This document shows, one piece after another, positions 25,919-33,800 of a stretch of 64,000 nucleotides of DNA; positions within the stretch are counted from its first letter, which is position 1, and each line of letters begins with the position of its first letter. Both the position numbers and the translations under genes were made by a program. The notes below the pieces were generated by a model. That model was not told the DNA's origin, did not search any database, and was given only the letters and a program-made list of their open reading frames with translations. Source of the DNA: Lysinibacillus sp. FSL W8-0992 (lineage in GTDB: Bacteria > Bacillota > Bacilli > Bacillales_A > Planococcaceae); contig NZ_JBBOZQ010000001.1 in the NCBI RefSeq assembly GCF_038008685.1, positions 1,674,001 through 1,738,000 on the forward strand, read 5' to 3'.

Positions 25919-26776
25919 ATGAAAAAATATAAGTACTTTGCTACTACTGTCCTAACCCTTGCTTTGTTTTTAGCTGGTTGTAATAGTAGTGAGAAAGAGG
26001 AAAAGGCTTTAGAGCAAAACAAAGAGGAAACTATAGAGGCTGTTACAGATGAAAAGGCCGCAGAACAAATAATTCAAGAAATCCCTGAACCGTATACAAA
26101 AGCACTCATAGCGATCAATGATCAAAGATGGGATTTAGCGAATACATATTTAGATTTAGTTATTTCTGATTTTCCGGATAGTGAATACATATTACCAACT
26201 AAAATAATACAAGGCGGAATGCAAGTAAATGAATATCTCGGAGCTGTTGATTTATCGGAAATTTTAATTTCAGGCTCTGATTTAGATAGTCCATTATATG
26301 ACACAAATGATTTAGAAACTTTACGTCGTCATATGGAATTAGTAAAAGACATATTAAATAAATCTTTAGAAGAGCAAGAAGCAACATTTAGCTATATTGT
26401 ACAGACATTTAAAACTGATCAGGATTATAGTGAACATTATAAAGATATTAACCAATTTTCAATGAATGAAAATTATTCTGACGATCTATCTTTTTTTGAA
26501 AGCGTAGGTTACCCCGTTCCAACTGATGCTGAAATTGAGAAATTTTTGAATGCCAAATATAATTTCAACGTACAATTTTTGTTAAATGGATTAACTGAAA
26601 AAACAGAACACCTTAACTACAATTATCTACTCGTATTTTATAATGCAGGTATTATTTTACTAGAAAATTACCCGGAGTTATCAAACGATATATTTAATCT
26701 TATTTTAGATTTAACAATGAATGATCCATACAATGAATTTAGAATATCAATAGAAGAGTTTATGGCGGAGTCTTAA
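25919..26776 (+). CDS. Putative lipoprotein, unknown function (285 aa)
   Basis: A lipoprotein signal peptide: MKKYKYFATTVLTLALFLAG followed by the lipobox Cys (LAGC). The mature part starts with an acidic/lysine linker (residues ~22-55), then an all-helical domain with a stretch resembling a tetratricopeptide unit (AINDQRWDLANTYLDLVISD). ATG 25919 lies 8 bases after AAAGGAG; a GTG three codons earlier overlaps that site. It is probably anchored on the outer face of the membrane. I recognise no family. The next frames follow on the same strand within 24 bases. Confidence 0.8.
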   Translation: MKKYKYFATTVLTLALFLAGCNSSEKEEKALEQNKEETIEAVTDEKAAEQIIQEIPEPYTKALIAINDQRWDLANTYLDLVISDFPDSEYILPTKIIQGGMQVNEYLGAVDLSEILISGSDLDSPLYDTNDLETLRRHMELVKDILNKSLEEQEATFSYIVQTFKTDQDYSEHYKDINQFSMNENYSDDLSFFESVGYPVPTDAEIEKFLNAKYNFNVQFLLNGLTEKTEHLNYNYLLVFYNAGIILLENYPELSNDIFNLILDLTMNDPYNEFRISIEEFMAES

Positions 26777-26800
26777 CTAGAAAAAGACATTGGCGGAAAT

Positions 26801-26953
26801 ATGAAGGATATTTTAAAACAACTTACGGAAATTAAAAAAGAATTGCCTATCATAATTTCTATGGGGAATATAATTTTTGAACTAGCAAGAAATTTGTTAT
26901 TACAGCTGTTAGACATTACACCGCAAGTTAGTACAAGGAAGGGAGGACTCTAA
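26801..26953 (+). CDS. Hypothetical small protein (50 aa), coupled to the GNAT gene
   Basis: ATG 26801 opens a 50-codon frame (MKDILKQLTEIKKELPIIIS, then a hydrophobic stretch GNIIFELARNLLLQLL). It ends in TAATG, which overlaps the start of the GNAT gene by one base, an arrangement usual for translational coupling. The ribosome binding site is weak (GGCGGA). No family is recognised. The frame could also be non-coding leader with a chance overlap. Confidence 0.4.
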   Translation: MKDILKQLTEIKKELPIIISMGNIIFELARNLLLQLLDITPQVSTRKGGL

Positions 26954-27420
26954 TGAGCCAACATAAAATATCAATCATGCCATACAGCCCTGAATTTTCT
27001 GAACAAACAGTAGCGATGTGGCGAGATAGCAAGGAACAGGCAATTGGACAGAAAGAAATGCATAGCGTTGAAAATCATATATATTTTTTAAATCATATAT
27101 TACTTGAACAGTTTCAAATAGATGTAGCGTTCATAGAGGAAACAGTTGTTGGCATGATTGCCTATAATGATAGTGAAGTAAGCCAACTGTATATTCATAT
27201 CGATTACCAGGGGTGCGGTATAGGTAAAACATTATTAAATAAAGCGAAAGCCCATTCAAGTGGGAGATTAACATTATACACATTTGAAGTAAACGAAAAT
27301 GCACAACGTTTCTATGAAAAGCACGGATTTGAGGTTATAGGTAGAGGTCATGAAAATGAAGAGAATTTACCTGATATTCAATATGAATGGACACGTCAAA
27401 ATGATAACTCCTACGGATGA
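26953..27420 (+). CDS. GNAT family N-acetyltransferase (155 aa)
   Basis: GNAT motif A is visible as SQLYIHIDYQGCGIGKTLLN (Q/RxxGxG/A pattern QGCGIG) and motif B as NENAQRFYEKHGFEVIGRG. It transfers an acetyl group from acetyl-CoA to an unknown amine. AAGGGAGGACTCT precedes ATG 26953. The last residues (QNDNSYG) and the stop codon are encoded by the border of the GC-rich repeat pair that follows: the same bases ATGATAACTCCTACGGATGA recur at 27555. The original C terminus may therefore have been replaced by the repeat. Confidence 0.88.
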   Translation: MSQHKISIMPYSPEFSEQTVAMWRDSKEQAIGQKEMHSVENHIYFLNHILLEQFQIDVAFIEETVVGMIAYNDSEVSQLYIHIDYQGCGIGKTLLNKAKAHSSGRLTLYTFEVNENAQRFYEKHGFEVIGRGHENEENLPDIQYEWTRQNDNSYG

Positions 27421-27690
27421 TTTCCGCTGCGGGCGGACGCTTTCCGCGGGCACATCGTAAGCCACAACCGTCGCAGTCGCGCCGCCTGTTGCGTCTTACG
27501 TATTGTGCTGTTCCCGCAGGAGTCGCCGCCCTCCGCTCCAATCAATTGAAAAAAATGATAACTCCTACGGATGATTTCCGCTACGGGCGGACGCTTTCCG
27601 CGGGCACATCGTAAGCCGCAACCGTCGCAGTCGCGCCGCCTGTAGCGTCTTACGTATTGTGCTGTTCCCGCAGGAGTCGCCGCCCTCCGC
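27401..27690 (+). repeat. Pair of GC-rich hairpin repeats, period 154 bp
   Basis: Two tandem copies begin with ATGATAACTCCTACGG at 27401 and 27555 and contain the family core (CGCTTTCCGCGGGCACATCGT ... CCCGCAGGAGTCGCCGCCC with a CGTAAGCCxCAAC / TGTTGCGTCTTACG hairpin). The first ends in CCAATCAATTG; the second loses that end at 27690. They lie between convergent genes and overlap the end of the GNAT gene. Confidence 0.88.
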
Positions 27691-27750
27691 AAAAGAACCA
27701 ATTCAGGGTATTTATATAAAATAATACATTCCCTAACCTAATGACTACAC

Positions 27751-27790
27751 AAAAAAACCGATGAGCGATTTTCTCGTTCATCGGTTTTTT
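27751..27790 (-). terminator. Bidirectional terminator, mainly for the 123-aa gene
   Basis: AAAAAACCGATGA-GCGATTTTCTCGT-TCATCGGTTTTTT is a strong stem with U-runs on both strands. It lies 9 bases downstream of the leftward hypothetical gene. Confidence 0.88.
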
Positions 27791-27798
27791 GTTGTCCG

Positions 27799-28170
27799 TT
27801 AAATACTTTGAATTAACTCGCTATATTTAAGTGAAAGCAGGTTAAGCGAGTAGTTTTTAATTTTATCGGTTGCGATGATTCCTGTTAGGATACACTCAAT
27901 CATGTCTTTATATTGATGAATCAAATGTATTTCGTTCATAAACTTTGTATCGAGCGTTATTCCTTCTTTAATAGTTTTTAATACTACTTGTTGTTCTTCG
28001 TATAAATAAACTAATTCGTATTTTGCATTATATATTAATGTAGTAATTTCGGGAAAAATTTTCTCGTCGTTTAAACGCTCTAAAATGCTATCAACCGATT
28101 TTACGCCTTCAATAGATTGCAAATGTGAAAATGTTTCACGCAGTTTATCTTCTAAAAAATCAGTACTCAT
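27799..28170 (-). CDS. Hypothetical protein (123 aa)
   Basis: No family recognised. The protein is soluble, helical and acidic in its first third (MSTDFLEDKLRETFSHLQSI), with no signal peptide and no membrane segment. AAGGAGATATTTA precedes ATG 28170, which makes a real gene likely, and it has its own terminator. It is divergent from the chemotaxis receptor gene at 28408, but nothing in the sequence ties the two functions together. Confidence 0.7.
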   Translation of the reverse strand: MSTDFLEDKLRETFSHLQSIEGVKSVDSILERLNDEKIFPEITTLIYNAKYELVYLYEEQQVVLKTIKEGITLDTKFMNEIHLIHQYKDMIECILTGIIATDKIKNYSLNLLSLKYSELIQSI

Positions 28171-28407
28171 TAAATATCTCCTTCTTTTTTTGTTATATAT
28201 CCATTTTTATAAGCTAATTAATAATTTTGTGATTATTGTATCATGCGACATTAGTAATAATTATTAAAATACTTACTGTTTTTTGAATTAATCGGGATAC
28301 TTTTATTTTAAATAAAATATTAATGGTAGTAAATACTATATAGATAAAAACGTAAATATAGTCTATAATGACTAATTATAACCATTTTATTGAAAAAGGA
28401 GTTTAGT

Positions 28408-30090
28408 ATGTCTATTACAAAGAAATTAGTTTTAGGGTTTATTACAATGATGTTAATAACGCTTGTTTCTGGTTCAAGTATTTATTTGCAAATTATTGAC
28501 ATCAGTAAGGATTACAATAATACATTAGCAGTTGGGCTCCCTCAGCTTTATGCGACGGGTGACCTCAATAAATACATAGCTTTGGAAGGTTCACAAGTAC
28601 AAACTTATCTTTTAGGAGATGAAGAGTCGTTAAATCATGTGCGTGAAACACAATCCATAATTGATGAAACGATGAACCTACTTAAGGAGCAATTTGATGC
28701 AGATGATGAGAAACAAACGTTAAATAATGCAAGTGAAAAAGTGGATACGTTTGAAAATGAACTTGAAAAGGTCATCGCATTAAATCAAAATGAAGACGTT
28801 TTTGCAGCTGCTGCTTATTACACTAAAAATGTTATTCCTATTCGTGGGGAAGCAATAGATGCGTCTGAAGGGTTAAATGATTTAATTGAAGCCAATTTCG
28901 ATCAAGCTCAGCAAGAAGCAAATCAAAATGCAAAAGAATCATTCTTTATCGCTATTAGCATCATTTTAGTATCAATTTTAGTAGGGAGTGTCATCGCTTA
29001 TATATTGAATAAGAAGATTGCTGTACCTTTACGTCAATTACAACATGGAGTAAAGACAATTGCAGCGGGGGATTTAACAGCCGAGGATATTCAACTTCGC
29101 TCTAAGGATGAGTTAGGGCAACTTGCGGTAGACTTTAATTTTATGAAAGATACTTTGAGAAAACTTTTAAATCAGTTTGCAGAAAGTGCTAGTCAATTAA
29201 GTGCGTCTGCTGAACAATTAAGTGCTTCAACGGAAGAAGTGACCGCATCTTCTGTTGATATCGCAAATCAAGCAGAAGCCGCATCTGAAAACACTTTAAC
29301 GACTGCACAATCAGCGCGGGAAAATGCTGTCGCAATGGATGAAACAGCTAGTGCTGTCCAACATATTGCGCAATCTTCACATGTCCTTCGAACTTCCGCT
29401 TCTGAGACAACAGAAGTTGCAAGTCAAGGTGTGACGAATATTTCTTCGGCAAGTAAACAAATGACAACGATTTATGAATCAACAAAGGTAACGACTGAAC
29501 TTATTCAACGTTTAAGTAAACAAACAGAAGATATTGAAAATATTTCAAAAGTAATTACAGGTATTACTGAACAAACGAATCTGTTAGCATTAAACGCTGC
29601 AATCGAGGCTGCACGTGCAGGAGAAGCGGGAAAAGGATTTGCTGTAGTAGCCGATGAGGTAAGAAAATTAGCAGAGGAATCGAACAAATCTGCAGGACAA
29701 ATTGTAACGCTTACGAATGAAATACAAAAAGATACAAAAAATGTGGAACTAGCAATGCGTGAAAGCTTACGTACCGTTGAAACAGGTGTAGAAATAATCG
29801 AAAATGCAGGCACATCTTTCAATGATATTGTACAAGCAGTTGATCATATGAGAACACAGATTGAAAACATCTCTGCTGTGACAGAGGAAATTTCCGCAAG
29901 TACTGAACAAGTTTCTGCTTCAGTTACACAAATTGCAGCTTTATCAGAAACGACAGCTGAACAGGCAGAAGGTTCACAAGCAGCTTCACAACAACAGCTT
30001 TCAACTTTACAAGAAATAAGCGCAGTCGCAAATGATTTAAGTAATCAAGCGATGGACTTACAAACAATTGTGGGTCATTTTAAAATTTAA
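28408..30090 (+). CDS. Methyl-accepting chemotaxis protein (560 aa)
   Basis: TM1 at residues ~6-27 ([20 protein letters not shown]), an extracellular four-helix-bundle-like sensor at ~28-175, TM2 at ~182-203, HAMP at ~204-258 ([20 protein letters not shown]) and a long cytoplasmic signalling domain. Its hairpin tip reads [20 protein letters not shown] followed by [20 protein letters not shown], the canonical CheA/CheW contact region. ATG 28408 lies 7 bases after AAAAAGGA; a TTG six codons earlier overlaps it. It should feed a signal into CheA in the membrane array. The ligand is unknown. A strong terminator follows. Confidence 0.95.
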   Translation: MSITKKLVLGFITMMLITLVSGSSIYLQIIDISKDYNNTLAVGLPQLYATGDLNKYIALEGSQVQTYLLGDEESLNHVRETQSIIDETMNLLKEQFDADDEKQTLNNASEKVDTFENELEKVIALNQNEDVFAAAAYYTKNVIPIRGEAIDASEGLNDLIEANFDQAQQEANQNAKESFFIAISIILVSILVGSVIAYILNKKIAVPLRQLQHGVKTIAAGDLTAEDIQLRSKDELGQLAVDFNFMKDTLRKLLNQFAESASQLSASAEQLSASTEEVTASSVDIANQAEAASENTLTTAQSARENAVAMDETASAVQHIAQSSHVLRTSASETTEVASQGVTNISSASKQMTTIYESTKVTTELIQRLSKQTEDIENISKVITGITEQTNLLALNAAIEAARAGEAGKGFAVVADEVRKLAEESNKSAGQIVTLTNEIQKDTKNVELAMRESLRTVETGVEIIENAGTSFNDIVQAVDHMRTQIENISAVTEEISASTEQVSASVTQIAALSETTAEQAEGSQAASQQQLSTLQEISAVANDLSNQAMDLQTIVGHFKI

Positions 30091-30094
30091 AGAA

Positions 30095-30137
30095 TAAAAA
30101 AAGACGAACAGCTTTAGGTGCTGTTCGTCTTTTTTTA
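30095..30137 (+). terminator. Terminator of the chemotaxis receptor gene
   Basis: AAAAAGACGAACAGC-TTTAGGT-GCTGTTCGTCTTTTTTT is a 15-bp stem with a long U-run immediately after the gene. Confidence 0.93.
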
Positions 30138-30138
30138 T

Positions 30139-30232
30139 GCGACACTTTCCGTTCAACACAACGTAAGCTAATACTCTCGTTACTACCGATTTGTTGAATC
30201 TAACATTTCGCTTTTATTCACTAACCACATGA
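30139..30232 (+). repeat. Decayed GC-rich repeat copy
   Basis: CGACACTTTCCGTTCAACACAACGTAAGCTAATACTCTCG... keeps the order of family landmarks (CTTTCCG, ACAACGTAAGC, ACTCTCG) but has lost the GC-rich core and ends. It directly follows a terminator, as do the copies at 25.6, 40.2 and 62.7 kb. Confidence 0.5.
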
Positions 30233-30336
30233 AAATAACAATCTACTATCGTTTCTTAATTAAATAATTTTCAGTAGGGAATAAAAATAGTAAAATAAAA
30301 AAAGAATTTTCACAACATTTTATGGAGGTGCAAAGT

Positions 30337-30633
30337 ATGAATTATGTTACGGTTGAAATAATTGATACTGTGGGGTTAAATCCAAGAGAAAGAAAAATGT
30401 TGCAAAATACGGTGTTAAATTTTGTTGCGATGAACAATGCGTTAATTTTGAAAGAAGATGTAGTGATGAATCCATTAGAGCAGGGTAGCGAAAATATTGG
30501 CATTGTCATGGTTTATGCAAAACCGTTGAATGATGAACAAAGTGAAGCCATCACACAAGCTTTGTCTAAACGATTCACGACGTATTTTAAAATGAGTGAG
30601 TTAGATTTGGAAGCTCATATTAGCGTTCATTGA
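30337..30633 (+). CDS. Hypothetical protein (98 aa)
   Basis: A small soluble protein, no family recognised. It is alpha/beta in look (MNYVTVEIIDTVGLNPRERK; NIGIVMVYAKPLNDEQSEAI), with no signal peptide or membrane segment. ATG 30337 is chosen because GGAGGTGCAAAGT gives a 7-base spacing; an in-frame ATG at 30322 overlaps the site. It is flanked by terminators on both sides, so it is a single-gene unit. Confidence 0.7.
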   Translation: MNYVTVEIIDTVGLNPRERKMLQNTVLNFVAMNNALILKEDVVMNPLEQGSENIGIVMVYAKPLNDEQSEAITQALSKRFTTYFKMSELDLEAHISVH

Positions 30634-30658
30634 GTAAACATTTAATAAAAAATATGAA

Positions 30659-30705
30659 CAAACCTCGAGTAGGGACACTTTATAGTGTTACTATTTGGGG
30701 TTTTT
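30659..30705 (+). terminator. Probable terminator of the 98-aa gene
   Basis: An imperfect stem: AAACC...GTAG-GACACT-TTAT-AGTGT-CTA...GGTTTTT with internal bulges and a U-run at the end. The inner ACACT/AGTGT helix is perfect. Confidence 0.6.
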
Positions 30706-30749
30706 CTTTGTTCAATTAGATTTATTTGTTTCCATTTAACTATTGTCTA

Positions 30750-30785
30750 CAATCAAAAACGCCCACGAAAAATCCGCGGGCATTG
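30750..30785 (-). terminator. Terminator of the M60-type protease gene
   Basis: On the minus strand GCCCGCGGATTTTTCGTGGGC (21 bases, stem GCCC.CG/CG.GGGC with one G-U) is followed by GTTTTTGATTG, about 40 bases after the stop codon. Confidence 0.7.
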
Positions 30786-30823
30786 TATTTAAAAGGGGAG
30801 GAGTTTTTATGACAGCGATATAA

Positions 30824-33800
30824 CTAGTTTTTTACAAAATAAGTTAATTGAATAAGTGTGTCTTCGTTTAGCTTATACGCAATGACTAGCATGTACATGC
30901 CTTGTTCTTCTTGAGAAAGGTCGATTGTAAAGTGGTCTGCGTTCGGTGTAAGCTGGTCCACATCTACTGAAATCTCTTTCATTGTTTTCGTATTTCTTAG
31001 CGCTATTTGGTAAGGGTTAAGATAGTTACCATCTAATCCTTTTACTAGATTTTCCACTGTTAGTTCAGGACCCGTTAAGCTAGATACTTCAACGATTTGT
31101 GGGTGCGCAGTGATGTTTTCTAATTTACTTAGATTTTTCAATGGCGAGAAATCAGTAATGCTATTAGCCGAAATATCAAGTGATGTTAAATTTTTAGCAT
31201 ATTGTAAGCCATCTAGACTTGTAATACGTGCATTTGGTGCATGTAGACTTGTCAGTGTAATCATATCACCTAAAGTGATTTCTCCTGACAGTCCTAGCGT
31301 TTGCTGGATAGCTACTTTAAGCTGGTTGTCTGCAATTGGTATAATTTGACTGAAGTCAATTGCTACTAAAGCAGCTTTTGCTTGTAATAGCTCCTCTAAA
31401 GCTTGATCGATTTGTGCTTGTGAAGCTTGTGTATTAGCAAGAAGTTCTTCTGCCTTTGCCATGCTCGCTTGTAAAGCTTGGATTGTATCAGCTGTGTAGT
31501 TTTCTACATTAACTGTTTTAGCATCTTCAAGTGCTAGTGTTAAATCTTCAGTGAATACGCGATCCGCATTAGCAAAATGTAATTTCGTCTCGCCCCATGA
31601 TGCATGGTCAGAGCCGTTTCCGTTGCCACCGTCTGTTACGACAAGTTTAAGCTCTTTGGCGCCAGTAATGCTCACTTCAATGTACTTTTGAGAATCACGA
31701 GATTGCATTAAGCCACTATCGAATTGCTTTTCTCCATCAACAAACACTTGGAATGTTACTGAGCCTATCGTACCGTACATTTGGCGGTCTACACCAACAA
31801 ATGCAGTGAAGAAATCTGCGTTTTTATCTGTTAAATCATAAATGATTGTTGAGTTAGAATGTGCACCGATGCCTCGTTCGTATGTTATTTCACGACCATC
31901 GTCTCCTGTTAAGCGTAATGCATTGTGACTAATGGAGATATCTTTCACAGGAGCTGTATAGCTGTTTTGTGTAGATTGCCATTCAAAATCAGTTAAGTAA
32001 TGGTAATCTTCCATATTTACCACTGAAATAGTGCGCTTTTTCGTTACTTCATTGCCATCACTATCAACTACTGTGTACGTAATTTCGTAGTGGCCAGCTC
32101 GATTGAAGTTCACTTGCTCTAAGCCAGTTACTTGTACTCGAGATGTTAAATTACCATCTTCAGCATCCGTTGCTAAATAGCTTTCGTCGATGTTGATAGG
32201 CGTTCCTACTTTTGTTGCAACTGATTTAGGAATCGTTAGTTCCGGCATACCGTTTGAAACATAGAACTTAGCATCAGCAAAGTTCGCATGATCTGATGCA
32301 TTACCATTGCCCGAATCATTTGCAATCAGTTTTAACTCTTTCACACCTTGAAGCGGTACTCTCACAAGTTTTGCTTCTGATTGATATTTCATGACACCAC
32401 TGTTATATACTTCTTGACCGTCAGCTAGTACTTTAAATGTCACGCTAGAATTTCCGTTTTCAGCGATATTGCGATCAATACCTACGAGTGTCTCAAAGTA
32501 ATCGTAATTTTTATCTGTTAAATCATAGACGATTTCAGAGTTTGCGTGTGTACCAATCCCTTTGGCAAATTCCTTAACTTCTCCATTTGTCAGTACTTTT
32601 ATTGAACCACCTGAAGACGATTTGTCTTTATTGACAGTACTATACGCTGTTTGAGCAGATTTCCAGCCGATGTCTGAGGCGAATTTTTCATCGCTATAGA
32701 CATACACATTTCTTGTCGCCGTTGCAACGTTGTTATCACTATCCGTTACTGTATATTTGATTTGGTAAGTACCTGATTTATTTGTATTGAAGCCATTTGT
32801 AGTTACTTTAATTTGTTTACTTAAATCACCGTCTTCAATATCAGATGCTGTTACATCTTTTAGAAAATCAAATTCACTATTTAACTTTACTAATGTCAAG
32901 TCTTCTGAAAGTGTTAACGTAGGTAGACTTGAGTCTTTGCCAAATTTCGCATCAGCCCAAATAGTATGGTCAGAGGAATTACCGCTATCATTGGCATCCG
33001 TTGTAATTAACTTCACTTCTTTTGCACCTGTAACAGGGATGTTGATATAGCCATGATCTGTATTCGCCTTAAATACATCACTTGCAAATTTCTGTTCACC
33101 ATCGACCCATACTTCAAATGTTGCAGAAGATGCTTTGCCTTTTGCTGCTTGATCGATTCCGATATAACTTTCAAAGAAATCAAAGCCTTTTCCTTCGATG
33201 TCATACACTACTTCAGAGTTCGCGTGTGCACCAAGTCCTTTTGCATACGTTGCATCTACACCTTGGCGTAGTAATGTAATTGTGCCTCCAGCAATTGATT
33301 TATCTTTTTGTAATGAGCCCCAACCTACTTTTGCAGATTTAGCTGTCATATCAGAAATATATTGCATGTCACTTATTACGTTAACATTCATTGTTTTTGT
33401 TTCTTTAATGCCTTCATCATTTATTTCATAAACTACTTCATAGCTTCCTTTTTTCGTCATATCTACCGTATTCGATTTGATAATGACTGTTTTTGTTATA
33501 TCTTTGCCGCTATAAGAAATTGCTTTTACATAATCCATAGGATCAAATGCTTGATGTAGTTTTACTGTGACACAGTCTTCAGCAGATAGGGTAGGGGTAA
33601 ATGCCTTCACTTCTACTGGTTTCAGCGTATTTAATTTTTTGTCATAACCAACAACTTTGTACGTATAATTTTTTGTTGTATCTACATTTTTATCGATAAA
33701 TTGTGCAGTACTAGTAAAGCCAATTAATTCATTATCTCTATATATTTCATAGCCTAAGAAATCATCTTGGTAAGATTTATCAATCGATAAATATAATGTA

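Noticed and set aside
27335..27701. Overlapping frames on both strands, 65-96 codons
   Set aside because: They run through the two GC-rich repeat copies and the end of the GNAT gene; no independent support.
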